Shown here piece after piece: positions 52,962 through 61,403 of a stretch of DNA of 64,000 nucleotides. Source of the stretch: an uncultured Bacteroidaceae bacterium. Lineage in GTDB: Bacteria; Bacteroidota; Bacteroidia; Bacteroidales; Bacteroidaceae. The stretch is taken from NCBI GenBank assembly GCA_934394435.1, contig CAKRRN010000001.1:1-64000 (forward strand). The letters are read 5' to 3'. The position numbers and the translations under genes were made by a program. Each line of letters opens with the position of its first letter. The first letter of the stretch is position 1. Under the pieces are notes generated by a model. The model made no database searches and was not told the origin of the DNA. It was given only the letters and a program-made list of their open reading frames with translations.

Positions 52962-54944
52962 ATGGCAAAGATAATAGATTCAAAGATCCCTGAGGGTCCT
53001 ATAGCAGAAAAATGGACCAACTACAAGGCTCACCAACGCTTGGTGAACCCCAAGAATAAACTGAAGCTGGATATCATCGTTGTAGGCACGGGTTTGGCAG
53101 GTGCCAGCGCTGCAGCTTCATTGGGCGAGATGGGTTTCAATGTGTATAATTTCTGCATTCAGGATTCCCCTCGTCGTGCGCATTCAATTGCAGCTCAAGG
53201 TGGTATCAATGCGGCTAAGAATTATCAGAACGATGGCGACTCTGTGTATCGCCTTTTCTATGACACCGTGAAGGGTGGTGATTACCGCGCTCGCGAGGCA
53301 AACGTATACCGCCTGGCAGAGGTGAGTAATGCCATTATAGACCAGTGTGTGGCGCAGGGCGTTCCTTTTGCCCGCGAGTATGGTGGTATGCTTGCTAACC
53401 GTTCCTTTGGCGGTGCTCAGGTAAGCCGTACCTTCTATGCTAAAGGACAGACAGGTCAGCAGTTGCTGCTTGGCGCTTATAGTTCACTCTCACGCCAGGT
53501 TCATACAGGCAAGGTGAAACTCTTCACTCGCTACGAGATGGAGGATGTGGTGATTGTAGATGGTCGTGCTCGTGGTATTATTGCTAAAAATCTGATTACT
53601 GGTAAGTTAGAGCGTTTCTCAGCTAATGCGGTGGTAATAGCTACTGGCGGTTATGGTAATACTTACTTCCTTAGCACAAATGCTATGGGATGTAACTGTA
53701 CGGCAGCCATCCAGTGCTACCGTAAGGGTGCTTACATGGCAAATCCCTCTTATGTTCAGATTCATCCCACCTGTATTCCCGTGCATGGTGACAAGCAGTC
53801 GAAACTGACTCTGATGTCGGAGTCTCTGCGTAACGATGGTCGCATTTGGGTACCTAAGAAACTTGAAGATGCCAAGGCTCTGCAGGCTGGAACCAAGCAA
53901 GGTTACGAGATTCCTGAGGAAGATCGTGACTATTACCTTGAACGCCGTTATCCTGCATTCGGTAACCTCGTTCCTCGTGACGTGGCTTCACGTGCGGCTA
54001 AAGAGCGTTGCGACAAGGGTTTCGGTGTAAACAACACTGGTCTGGCTGTGTTCTTGGACTTCAGCGAGAGCATCCAGCGTCTGGGTATTGATGAAATCCG
54101 TCAGCGCTATGGCAACCTCTTCGATATGTATGAGGAGATTACCGATGTGAACCCTGGTGAGAAGGCACGCACGGTGAACGGTGTAGACTACTACTATCCC
54201 ATGATGATCTTCCCTGCCATCCACTATACAATGGGCGGTATCTGGGTGGATTATGAGTTGCAGACTTCCATCCCTGGACTCTTTGCCATCGGTGAGTGTA
54301 ACTTCTCTGATCATGGTGCCAACCGTCTGGGAGCAAGTGCATTGATGCAAGGACTGGCTGACGGTTACTTCGTGCTTCCCTATACTATCCAGAATTATTT
54401 GGCTGACCAGAGCATTTGGCCACGTCTCTCAACCGATATGCCCGAGTTTGCTGAGGCAGAGAAGGGGGTTGAGTCTGAGATAGATCGCCTGATGAATATC
54501 AAGGGTAAGCGTTCTGTGGACTCTATCCACAAGGAATTGGGTCACATCATGTGGGAGCATGTGGGCATGGGCCGCACCAAAGAAGGTCTTGAGGAAGGTC
54601 TCAAGTTGCTTAATGCTATCCGCAAAGAGTTCAACACCAACTTGTTCATTCCTGGTACAAAGGAGGGACTGAATGTGGAATTGGACAAGGCCATCCACCT
54701 GCGTGACTTCATTATCATGGGCGAGCTCATCGCTTATGACGCACTGCACCGTGAAGAGTCCTGCGGTGGACACTTCCGTGAGGAGCACCAAACCGAGGAA
54801 GGCGAGGCAAAGCGTGATGACGAGAACTTCTTCTATGTGGGCTGCTGGGAGTACCAGGGCCAGGACGAGAAGGCGCCCGAACTCATCAAGGAGCCTTTGC
54901 ATTACGAGATAATCAAGGTACAGCAGCGTAACTATAAGAATTAA
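52962..54944 (+). CDS. sdhA: Succinate dehydrogenase/fumarate reductase flavoprotein subunit
   Basis: This is the flavoprotein catalysing succinate/fumarate interconversion. It has the FAD motif [19 protein letters not shown], the covalent-FAD His region [23 protein letters not shown] substrate elements and the late [22 protein letters not shown] and [13 protein letters not shown]. The start [18 protein letters not shown] (660 aa) matches the family. An ATG 33 bp upstream is in frame but adds an untypical stretch. It is read with sdhC. A four-helix-bundle cassette separates it from sdhB. Confidence 0.96.
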   Translation: MAKIIDSKIPEGPIAEKWTNYKAHQRLVNPKNKLKLDIIVVGTGLAGASAAASLGEMGFNVYNFCIQDSPRRAHSIAAQGGINAAKNYQNDGDSVYRLFYDTVKGGDYRAREANVYRLAEVSNAIIDQCVAQGVPFAREYGGMLANRSFGGAQVSRTFYAKGQTGQQLLLGAYSSLSRQVHTGKVKLFTRYEMEDVVIVDGRARGIIAKNLITGKLERFSANAVVIATGGYGNTYFLSTNAMGCNCTAAIQCYRKGAYMANPSYVQIHPTCIPVHGDKQSKLTLMSESLRNDGRIWVPKKLEDAKALQAGTKQGYEIPEEDRDYYLERRYPAFGNLVPRDVASRAAKERCDKGFGVNNTGLAVFLDFSESIQRLGIDEIRQRYGNLFDMYEEITDVNPGEKARTVNGVDYYYPMMIFPAIHYTMGGIWVDYELQTSIPGLFAIGECNFSDHGANRLGASALMQGLADGYFVLPYTIQNYLADQSIWPRLSTDMPEFAEAEKGVESEIDRLMNIKGKRSVDSIHKELGHIMWEHVGMGRTKEGLEEGLKLLNAIRKEFNTNLFIPGTKEGLNVELDKAIHLRDFIIMGELIAYDALHREESCGGHFREEHQTEEGEAKRDDENFFYVGCWEYQGQDEKAPELIKEPLHYEIIKVQQRNYKN

Positions 54945-54948
54945 CTTT

Positions 54949-54988
54949 CGGTTATATGGTTATGCGGTCGTACGGTTGTTTGGTTTGT
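54949..54988. repeat. 8-bp tandem array, left flank of the four-helix-bundle cassette
   Basis: Five consecutive 8-mers begin at 54949: CGGTTATA, TGGTTATG, CGGTCGTA, CGGTTGTT and TGGTTTGT (consensus YGGTTrTr). The array starts 5 bp after the sdhA stop. The same 8-bp period, in reverse complement (AACCrTAA), forms the array at 55356-55403. Confidence 0.85.
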
Positions 54989-54993
54989 CTGTC

Positions 54994-55305
54994 ATGATGC
55001 GGCCACACAAGAATCTGAACGTATGGAATAAGTCTATGCGTTTCGCGGAGGAGATATATAGGATAACAAAGTCTTTTCCGAGGGAGAAATTGTTTGGTCT
55101 TGTCAGTCAGGTGAGAAGGGCCGTGGTGTCCGTTCCCTCCAACATAGCCGAGGGAGATGGACGCTCAGGCAAAGCCGAGATGCTGCATCTTCTGTACATA
55201 ACATTGGGCTTATCCAATGAACTGGACACGCAGATGCTCATCTCCAGGCAGCAGGCTTTTGTCAACGAAGAGGACCATGTGGATGGTGGACAGACTGAAC
55301 GATGA
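54994..55305 (+). CDS. Four-helix-bundle protein (bAvd/IVP-like), apparently frameshifted near its end
   Basis: The protein begins MMRPHKNLNVWNKSMRFAEEIYRITKSFPREKLFGL, split here by known helices, and has QVRRAVVSVPSNIAEGDGRS, the hallmark of the 23S rRNA intervening-sequence (TIGR02436) family. Its start is an ATG at 54994 or 54997; an in-frame TTG lies upstream. The open frame stops at 55305 (EEDHVDGGQTER), but the next frame carries a good family C-terminus (MVDRLNDDVHKMSNSLIYK) up to a stop at 55361. A one-base slip near 55278 would restore it. Function is unknown; such helical bundles bind nucleic acid in related systems. It sits inside the sdh operon. Confidence 0.8.
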   Translation: MMRPHKNLNVWNKSMRFAEEIYRITKSFPREKLFGLVSQVRRAVVSVPSNIAEGDGRSGKAEMLHLLYITLGLSNELDTQMLISRQQAFVNEEDHVDGGQTER

Positions 55306-55355
55306 TGTGCACAAGATGTCGAACTCCCTTATTTATAAGCGTTCACATACGAGTC

Positions 55356-55403
55356 AACCATAGAACCGTAAAACCGCAGAACCGTAAAACCATAAAACCA
55401 CAA
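55356..55403. repeat. 8-bp tandem array, right flank of the four-helix-bundle cassette
   Basis: Six consecutive 8-mers begin at 55356: AACCATAG, AACCGTAA, AACCGCAG, AACCGTAA, AACCATAA and AACCACAA. They are the reverse complement type of the left array. The array ends 5 bp before the sdhB start, and its first unit contains the stop codon of the frameshifted four-helix-bundle extension. Confidence 0.9.
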
Positions 55404-55408
55404 AAGAA

Positions 55409-56167
55409 ATGGCAAAGAATATATCATTTACCGTTAAATACTGGAAACAGAACGGTCCCAAGGATAAGGGTCATTTTGATACCCATATGATGAAGGATAT
55501 TCCAGATGATACATCTTTTTTGGAGATGCTGGATATCCTCAATGAGGAACTCATCAATGAGGGTAAAGAACCCTTCGTGTTTGATCATGATTGCCGAGAG
55601 GGCATTTGTGGCATGTGCTCGCTCTATATTAACGGAACGCCTCACGGCAAGACCGAGCGCGGAGCCACTACATGCCAGCTCTACATGCGTCGTTTCAAGG
55701 ATGGCGATGTGATTACGGTAGAACCTTGGCGTAGCGCAGGTTTCCCAGTCATCAAGGATTGTATGGTAGACCGTAACGCCTTTGATAAGATCATGCAGGC
55801 AGGTGGTTACACCTCTATCCGTACTGGTCAAGCTCAAGATGCCAATGCTATCCTTATCTCTAAGGAGGCTGCTGACGAGGCCATGGACTGTGCTACCTGC
55901 ATCGGCTGTGGTGCTTGTGTGGCAGCTTGTAAGAACGGTTCCGCCATGCTTTTCGTTTCAGCCAAGGTGAGTCAGTTTGCACTCCTGCCACAGGGGCAGG
56001 TAGAAGCCGCTAAGCGTGCCAAAGCTATGGTAGCTAAAATGGATGAACTTGGTTTTGGAAACTGCACCAATACTCGCGCTTGTGAGGCTGTTTGCCCCAA
56101 GTGTGAGAGTATTTCTAACATTGCTCGTCTGAACCGTGAGTTCATAAAAGCAAAATTGGCTGACTGA
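55409..56167 (+). CDS. sdhB: Succinate dehydrogenase/fumarate reductase iron-sulfur subunit
   Basis: SdhB passes electrons between FAD and the membrane subunit. The 252-residue protein has the [2Fe-2S] ligands in [20 protein letters not shown] with a later GATTC. The ferredoxin-like cysteines are in [15 protein letters not shown] and in [12 protein letters not shown]. It follows the 8-bp array closely, so its start codon and ribosome site lie just past that array. Confidence 0.96.
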   Translation: MAKNISFTVKYWKQNGPKDKGHFDTHMMKDIPDDTSFLEMLDILNEELINEGKEPFVFDHDCREGICGMCSLYINGTPHGKTERGATTCQLYMRRFKDGDVITVEPWRSAGFPVIKDCMVDRNAFDKIMQAGGYTSIRTGQAQDANAILISKEAADEAMDCATCIGCGACVAACKNGSAMLFVSAKVSQFALLPQGQVEAAKRAKAMVAKMDELGFGNCTNTRACEAVCPKCESISNIARLNREFIKAKLAD

Positions 56168-56401
56168 TAGGGGTAAGCGTAATGCCTGTTTTTATGCCTT
56201 CTGCCTGTTCGTAGCGGTTTTTATGTTTTGGATGAGGTAGAGGTGTAGGGCAGATATTATTAGGGATAAAATGCGAGAATAGTATGTTTTTTCTTTTGAT
56301 AAAGGAAATCATGCTGTTCTCGTTTTGTTTTGGGTATGTATAAACTATAAGTATAATCTTGCCATCTACTCTGGCTCACCCGATAAACTAAGGGGAAATA
56401 A

Positions 56402-56811
56402 TGGCTCACCCGATAAACTATAGGGATTAGACATACAGTTTTTGTGCAGCAGAAATTTAGGTGGAACAGGCTAATAGAAGCAATAGTTTTTCCATAAGTA
56501 AGAATGGATGGTGAGGTTGTATAGCAGGTAATAGGTATCAAAGCCCAAGTAATACAGTCTTCAATAATGCCCAAGTCAATAATATAGTATTCAAAGGGTA
56601 AGTAATATAGTATTAATTTTAGAGTAGCTTTTGTTGATTTCGGTAGATACGTTTTCACTATATAAGCTATAAAAAGGTAGACGTACTACCCATTTTGTAA
56701 AATGGGTAATAGTAGGCAATTATAATAGTCCTTTTTCTAATAGGGATTTTTTTTCTAACTGGGGAAATATTTTTCTTTAACTGGAAAAATTAACTGTGTC
56801 GTTTTCGTATG
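56402..56811 (+). repeat. Large non-coding repeat, copy B (about 410 bp)
   Basis: Same orientation and overall order as copy A (43803-44166). Between shared blocks it holds an imperfect tandem (AAGTAATA-type units, about 56540-56615) where copy A has a hairpin. It precedes a 196-bp TIR element by about 126 bp, while copy A follows one by about 74 bp. Confidence 0.75.
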
Positions 56812-56937
56812 GTGTACACACAGAAAGAATGGGGTGAAGCGCATGTTGGGATGTCTCTTTGCTTATCATAAGGCATAAGTCCTCTTATAGATTTTCTGTT
56901 AGATTTTCTGTAGTTTAGGTATGATGTCGACTTTAAA

Positions 56938-57133
56938 CCCCAATCGGTCGTTAGACCGAAACTAAGAACCCATTCCTGCTGATGGATGGTTCTTACCAAT
57001 CCCTATCAGCCTTTCTTCCGGCATCTTGTTTCCAGACTTGTCTTGACATAGCCCACTATGCCTTCGACACGTCAGAAAACAATCTGCTCGAAAAAAAGAC
57101 TAATATGAATCAGTATCTAATGACCGATTTGGG
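56938..57133 (+). repeat. 196-bp TIR element, second full copy
   Basis: It is identical in length to 43534-43729 and near-identical in sequence. The left end has two changes (CCCCAATCGGTCGTTAGA) and the right end is perfect. Its right end lies 21 bp before the -7 box of the lrgA-like gene. Confidence 0.85.
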
Positions 57134-57153
57134 TTAAAATCAGAAATTATCTG

Positions 57154-57161
57154 TACTTTTG
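57154..57161 (+). promoter_or_regulatory. Putative -7 element for the lrgAB-like operon
   Basis: TACTTTTG matches TAnnTTTG. A TTTG 22 bp upstream (57128-57131) is part of the right end of the TIR element, so the element may supply a -33 box at slightly long spacing. Confidence 0.5.
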
Positions 57162-57203
57162 TGACCGCTTTTTTGAAAAGATATTGAGAACAAAATTACA
57201 TCT

Positions 57204-57578
57204 ATGTTCAGACAACTGGCAATAATTATTGGGTGCCTTGCTGTGGGCGAGTTTATCGTATGGCTCACAGGTATGGCGGTTCCTTCAAGTATCTTAGGTA
57301 TGCTGTTGCTTACCACTTTACTTAAATTAGGTGTTGTAAAATTGGAATGGGTGGAGAATACCTCGAATTTCTTGGTTAAGAATATGGGGTTCTTTTTCGT
57401 ACCCCCAGGTGTGGCTCTTATGCTTTACTTTGATGTTATCAAAGCCGAGTTTCTACCAATAGTGGTAGCCACTGTTGTTAGTACTATATTGGTGTTGGTG
57501 ACCACGGGATGGGTACATATATTGACCCGAAAGATGTTAGCTCGCATCAAGAGAATGCATTCTGGAAAAGGTGTCTGA
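57204..57578 (+). CDS. CidA/LrgA family membrane protein
   Basis: This 124-residue protein has four membrane helices, with the family blocks GEFIVWLTGMAVPSSILGMLLL and FFFVPPGVALMLY. CidA/LrgA proteins are holin-like; in some species they affect lysis, in others export of small acids such as acetate or pyruvate. The lrgB-like partner starts 15 bp later. Confidence 0.9.
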   Translation: MFRQLAIIIGCLAVGEFIVWLTGMAVPSSILGMLLLTTLLKLGVVKLEWVENTSNFLVKNMGFFFVPPGVALMLYFDVIKAEFLPIVVATVVSTILVLVTTGWVHILTRKMLARIKRMHSGKGV

Positions 57579-57593
57579 CCAATTAGATTTATC

Positions 57594-58307
57594 ATGGAAG
57601 AAATGAATATACACGAATATCTAACTAATGACTATTTCTTGCTGACGCTTACGTTTGGCGTGTATTTCCTGTCTAAATTGGTACGAAAGGTACTTCAGTT
57701 GCCTATTTTCAATCCTATTTTGGTAAGTATTGCCTTTATAATCATCTTCCTGCAGGTGGCAGATATTGACTATGAGGTGTATAAGATTAGTGGGTCGAAG
57801 ATAGACTTTTGGCTAAAGCCTGCAGTTGTTGCGTTGGGTGTTCCCTTATATAAACAGTTGAACTCTATTAAGCGCGAGATTTTGCCTATTATTATGTCGC
57901 AGTTGGCAGGATGTGTGGTGGGAGTGATTTCTGTGGTCGGCATAGCTCATATGATGGGTGCCTCTACAGAAGTTGTGCTTTCTTTGGCAGCCAAGTCTGT
58001 GACCACTCCTATTGCTATGGAAGTGACGAAAAGTGTTGGGGGCATTCCTGCTCTGACTGCCACTATTGTGGTGTTTGTCGGAATCTTTGGTGCCATCACG
58101 GGCTTTCGCATTCTAAAATACGGTCATATAGGAATGCCTTCTTCGCAAGGAATATCCATGGGTACAGCTTCACATGCGGTGGGTACATCTGCAGCTATGG
58201 AGCGCGGCATGGAACATGGAGCGTATGCTTCTCTTGGACTTACGCTTAATGGTATTTTTACGGCTCTCTTGGCTCCCTATATCTTGCATATGATGGGCAT
58301 GCTATAA
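57594..58307 (+). CDS. CidB/LrgB family membrane protein
   Basis: This 237-residue polytopic protein has about seven helices and the family motifs LPIFNPILVSIAFII, PAVVALGVPLYKQ, SVTTPIAMEVTKSVGG and SHAVGTSAAMERG. It forms the partner of the LrgA-like protein. The start could also be at an internal Met (MNIHEYL). The two genes form an operon. Confidence 0.92.
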   Translation: MEEMNIHEYLTNDYFLLTLTFGVYFLSKLVRKVLQLPIFNPILVSIAFIIIFLQVADIDYEVYKISGSKIDFWLKPAVVALGVPLYKQLNSIKREILPIIMSQLAGCVVGVISVVGIAHMMGASTEVVLSLAAKSVTTPIAMEVTKSVGGIPALTATIVVFVGIFGAITGFRILKYGHIGMPSSQGISMGTASHAVGTSAAMERGMEHGAYASLGLTLNGIFTALLAPYILHMMGML

Positions 58308-58383
58308 GAGTGAAGGTAGGGAAAATCTAATGAACCATTTTAAGGTTCGCTCAGCTTGTCTTCCTTGTCGCAACAGGGCATGA

Positions 58384-58560
58384 GACGCGGAAGCAAATAC
58401 GCAGAGACAGCACTACGGAGACTGTTGGGTTAATATTCTACCCAGTACCACATAGCTGGTACTGCAGTTTAATATGCTTGGTACTGGAGTGTCAGCTTAC
58501 AGAAACTCCTGTACCACCTAACTGGTACTGGCGGAACTGATAATATGTTTGCCTATACCA
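58384..58560. repeat. GGTACTG hairpin repeat (copy 2) with TIR-like end nearby
   Basis: It aligns with 31704-31880: GCGGAAGCAAATA, then GTACCACATAG, GGTACTGCAGTTT, GGTACTGGAGT, AACTCCTGTACC and GGTACTGGCG, then TGTTTGCC. The inner arms (GGTACTGGAGT with ACTCCTGTACC) carry one mismatch. A decayed TIR-like end (CCCAAGTCTGTCATTAGA) follows at about 58593-58610. No gene lies in this 540-bp gap. Confidence 0.75.
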
Positions 58561-58783
58561 GCGCCATACCCAGGATTAGGCATCTATTAAACCCAAGTCT
58601 GTCATTAGATTCTGATTCTGATTCAAATGAGACTTTATTTTGAGTTTTAGCGACAGCGATAATTTTTTTTATTCAAACTGCCGTATGGTAAAGACTGCGA
58701 AAAAAGTGTCTGAAACATATCCTGCCCATGGGCAATCATCTGAGCCCCTATCTACTCTGGCTACGGTGTTGTACATAAAAAAG

Positions 58784-58818
58784 CAGGAGGCTGGTATGGT
58801 TTGCATACCAGCCTCCTG
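58784..58818 (-). terminator. Terminator of the OmpA porin gene
   Basis: A perfect 15-bp stem (CAGGAGGCTGGTATG with CATACCAGCCTCCTG) has a 5-nt loop. On the minus strand it ends with CTTTTTTATG, a T-tract directly after the stem, and lies 30 bp past the stop of the minus-strand gene. Confidence 0.85.
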
Positions 58819-58847
58819 AGTATAGTTGTGAGGTTTATGTGAGTATT

Positions 58848-59993
58848 TTACTTCACGCGGTAACGTACCTCCTTGGTGCGGTACTTCTTCACGTTTTGCT
58901 TGTCTTTAATGTCTTTCAGACCATTTGCTACGATTATACTTACTCTGTTCTTGTCGTTTTCAGAGAATGGTTGTACCGTGTCTCCGTAGCTGCTTGATGT
59001 AATGGCTGACTTGGGAACACCAGCATCGGTGAGTGCCTTTACGGCTTTTGCTGCACGTTCAGCTGCCAGACGCTTGTTGATGGCGGGTGTACCTGTGCCC
59101 TTGTCTGCATATGACTTGATGTCAACCTTGCATTCGCGATGATCTTTGAGGAATTCACCGATAGCTTTCAATTGTGCCTCTGCCTTGAAGTCGCTCTTGT
59201 TGATGGGATAGAATACATTCCATGTCATCTTGCCATCTTCTACACGTGCACTCTCGATAACATCATCATACCAGATGGTATCTATGCGTGTTGCCCATTC
59301 TTCAGCAACGGGTGCTGGAGCTTTTTTAGCTTTCTTGTATCCAAACTTGAATGTCAAGCCAATGGCTCCTGTCAGTTGCCAGTCATCCGTGCGGTTGCAT
59401 TTGCTGTTGAATCTGTCTGCCAAGCTGTTGGCGTCAACTTCCAGGTTCAAGCTTACATTCTTGTGCAGGTTTACGTCCAGTTGTGCACCCACTCTTGCAT
59501 TATGGCTGAACAGGTCTTTCTTGTAGGCTTGGGGCATCAGAGCCTTGCGTGCATAGGCGTCATCGTTATCCCATGCATAGTTCAGACCAATACCACCAAT
59601 CAAGTAGAGATTTACTGGGTAGTAGTCTTTCTTGCCGAAGAGAGTGACCAGATTAAGCATCAGGTCGAGATCTGTGGTGGCATACTTGTAGTCGTACTTG
59701 AAGTTCTCCGTAGAGCTCTTGAAACCACCTTTATTCCAAAGTCCGCTCACATGAAGGCGTGCTCCTACGACAGGAGTAAACCATCCACCAAAACTGATAG
59801 CCGTGGTGGGAGTGATGAGCTTGGAATTGTCATAGTTGGTGAACGTGGTCTGTGCACCTCCCTGAATACCGACAAACATGTGGGGGAATGGTTTGTAATC
59901 CCTCTCGTCTGCTGCTGATTCCTGAGCCATAGCTGGAATCGTAATGCCTGCTGCCAATAGGACAAAGGCAAACATCTTCTTGATAGCCGTCAT
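58848..59993 (-). CDS. OmpA-family outer membrane beta-barrel protein
   Basis: A signal peptide (FAFVLLAAGITIPAMA) precedes a predicted outer-membrane beta-barrel (about residues 30-220), a linker containing KKAKKAPAPVAEEW, and a C-terminal OmpA-like peptidoglycan-binding domain (about 255-360). The usual OmpA GHTD motif is replaced by KSYADKGTGTPAINKRLAAERA, with the Asp and Arg kept. At 381 aa this is the common two-domain porin of Bacteroidales. It is probably among the most abundant surface proteins. Confidence 0.9.
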   Translation of the reverse strand: MTAIKKMFAFVLLAAGITIPAMAQESAADERDYKPFPHMFVGIQGGAQTTFTNYDNSKLITPTTAISFGGWFTPVVGARLHVSGLWNKGGFKSSTENFKYDYKYATTDLDLMLNLVTLFGKKDYYPVNLYLIGGIGLNYAWDNDDAYARKALMPQAYKKDLFSHNARVGAQLDVNLHKNVSLNLEVDANSLADRFNSKCNRTDDWQLTGAIGLTFKFGYKKAKKAPAPVAEEWATRIDTIWYDDVIESARVEDGKMTWNVFYPINKSDFKAEAQLKAIGEFLKDHRECKVDIKSYADKGTGTPAINKRLAAERAAKAVKALTDAGVPKSAITSSSYGDTVQPFSENDKNRVSIIVANGLKDIKDKQNVKKYRTKEVRYRVK

Positions 59994-60086
59994 GATATTT
60001 TAGTTAATGAATTGTTTCTTCTCTTACCAAACCTGTCTTTATGCAGCGACCCGCTTAGGAATCTTTGCGTAGAGACGGTCATAGCG

Positions 60087-60117
60087 CAAAAGTATGTTAA
60101 TTTTTCACTATTGGCAA
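60087..60117 (-). promoter_or_regulatory. Promoter for the OmpA porin gene (TTG-N20-TACTTTTG)
   Basis: On the minus strand, TTG (60115-60117) precedes TACTTTTG (60087-60094) by 20 bp. It gives a 5' leader of roughly 90 nt, as for many abundant outer-membrane proteins. Confidence 0.65.
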
Positions 60118-60201
60118 GAAAAACGTGAACTTTCTGTCTTGTGTAATATAGAAAAGAAACAAAATAAGATAATATAGACCCTGTAAACGGCATTTTTTGA
60201 C

Positions 60202-60209
60202 TAACTTTG
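60202..60209 (+). promoter_or_regulatory. Putative -7 element for the GNAT-like gene
   Basis: TAACTTTG matches TAnnTTTG, 27 bp before the start codon. No clear -33 box is seen. Confidence 0.45.
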
Positions 60210-60236
60210 TGAAATATAAATGTATCAGAGCATATC

Positions 60237-61394
60237 ATGGCAGCAGAAAAGATAAATATCAGTTGTGTAAGGACAAAAAGGGAAATGAAGGAGTTCGTAC
60301 GTTTCAATTATGAACTCTATAAGGATAATCCATATGCGGTACCTGATTTCCTTGAGGATACATTGGACACATTCAACAAAGATAAGAATCCTGCATTTCG
60401 CTTTTGCGAGGCTGAGTGGTTTTTGGCTAAACGCGGCAATAGGATTGTTGGTCGTGTGTGTGCAATTATCAATCGTAAGGCAAACGAGCAGTGGAATCAG
60501 AAGAATGTGAGGTTTGGATGGATAGACTTTATTGACGACCCAGAGGTGTCTGCTCTTTTGCTCAAGACTGTGGAGGAATGGGGTAAACAGCGTGGTATGA
60601 ATAAGGTGGTTGGTCCGTTGGGCTTTACTGATATGGACTTGGAAGGTATGCTTACGGAAGGCTATGATCAGCTGAGCACCATGAATAGCATTTACAATTA
60701 TCCCTATTATCCTCAGCATATGTTGCAACACGGATATCAGAAGGAAGTAGGATGGGTGGAGCGTAAGGTCTTCGTTCCCAAGGCAGGACATGAGGCTCAT
60801 CAGGATAAATATTTCCGTATTGCAGAAATGGTGAAGAAACGTTATGGTTTCCGCATACATAAATTTCAAAATAAAAGCGAGATAAGGGAGGGTGGTTATA
60901 TACCTAAAGTTCTTGGCGTTGTGAATAAGGCTTATGCGAACCTTTATGGTTACAGCCAGATGGATGAGGCGCAGATGAATACCTATGCAGACCAATATTT
61001 GCAGTATCTTGACAAACGTTACCTCTCCGTGGTGGAGACTGCAGAGGGTGAGGTTATAGGCATGGGTATCTGCATTACCAGTTTGAGCCGTGCCATACAG
61101 AAGGCCAAAGCTAAGCTCTTCCCCTTCGGATGGTATTACATGGCCAAGGCATTGTGGTTTAATCGTCATCCTCAGGTCTTGGATATGTTGCTTGTGGGTG
61201 TGTTACCAGAATATCAAGAGAAGGGTGCCAATGCGCTTATCTTTGCCGATCTTATTCCTGAAGCTATGAAGGACGGATATGAGTGGGCAGAGACTCATCA
61301 TCAGCTTGAAGATAATATTCCAAGTCAGGCACAATGGAAGAATTTGGACTGTGTGATACACAAGAGACGCTGTGCCTTCAGCAAGCAAATCTAA
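60237..61394 (+). CDS. GNAT-fold N-acetyltransferase-like protein
   Basis: The 385-residue protein resembles the large GNAT-superfamily proteins found in many Bacteroidetes and other bacteria. Recognisable parts are FVRFNYELYKDNPYAVPDF, RVCAIINRKANEQW, RFGWIDFIDDPEVSALLL and NKVVGPLGFTDMDLEGML. A late block VGVLPEYQEKGANALIFADL is the acetyl-CoA-binding type loop. Substrate and partner are unknown. It lies 10 bp before parE on the same strand, so they probably share a transcript. Confidence 0.78.
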   Translation: MAAEKINISCVRTKREMKEFVRFNYELYKDNPYAVPDFLEDTLDTFNKDKNPAFRFCEAEWFLAKRGNRIVGRVCAIINRKANEQWNQKNVRFGWIDFIDDPEVSALLLKTVEEWGKQRGMNKVVGPLGFTDMDLEGMLTEGYDQLSTMNSIYNYPYYPQHMLQHGYQKEVGWVERKVFVPKAGHEAHQDKYFRIAEMVKKRYGFRIHKFQNKSEIREGGYIPKVLGVVNKAYANLYGYSQMDEAQMNTYADQYLQYLDKRYLSVVETAEGEVIGMGICITSLSRAIQKAKAKLFPFGWYYMAKALWFNRHPQVLDMLLVGVLPEYQEKGANALIFADLIPEAMKDGYEWAETHHQLEDNIPSQAQWKNLDCVIHKRRCAFSKQI

Positions 61395-61403
61395 GCAGAC
61401 CAC

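Larger units (their letters stand above)
56168..57203. other. Non-coding gap filled with repeats between sdhB and lrgA-like gene
   Basis: The 1036 bp hold a direct repeat (TGGCTCACCCGATAAACTA at 56372-56390 and 56402-56420), repeat copy B and a 196-bp TIR element. I see no gene. The 132-codon reading frame on the minus strand crosses repeat copy B and has no recognisable domain. No clear terminator for sdhB is seen. Confidence 0.6.

Noticed and set aside
54994..55363. Part of a diversity-generating retroelement (Avd accessory)
   Set aside because: The four-helix-bundle family includes Avd, but there is no reverse transcriptase, template repeat or variable repeat nearby.
56260..56658. 132-codon minus-strand gene in the sdhB-lrgA gap
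   Set aside because: It lies across the large repeat and the direct repeat, has no recognisable domain, and the corresponding frame is not kept in repeat copy A.
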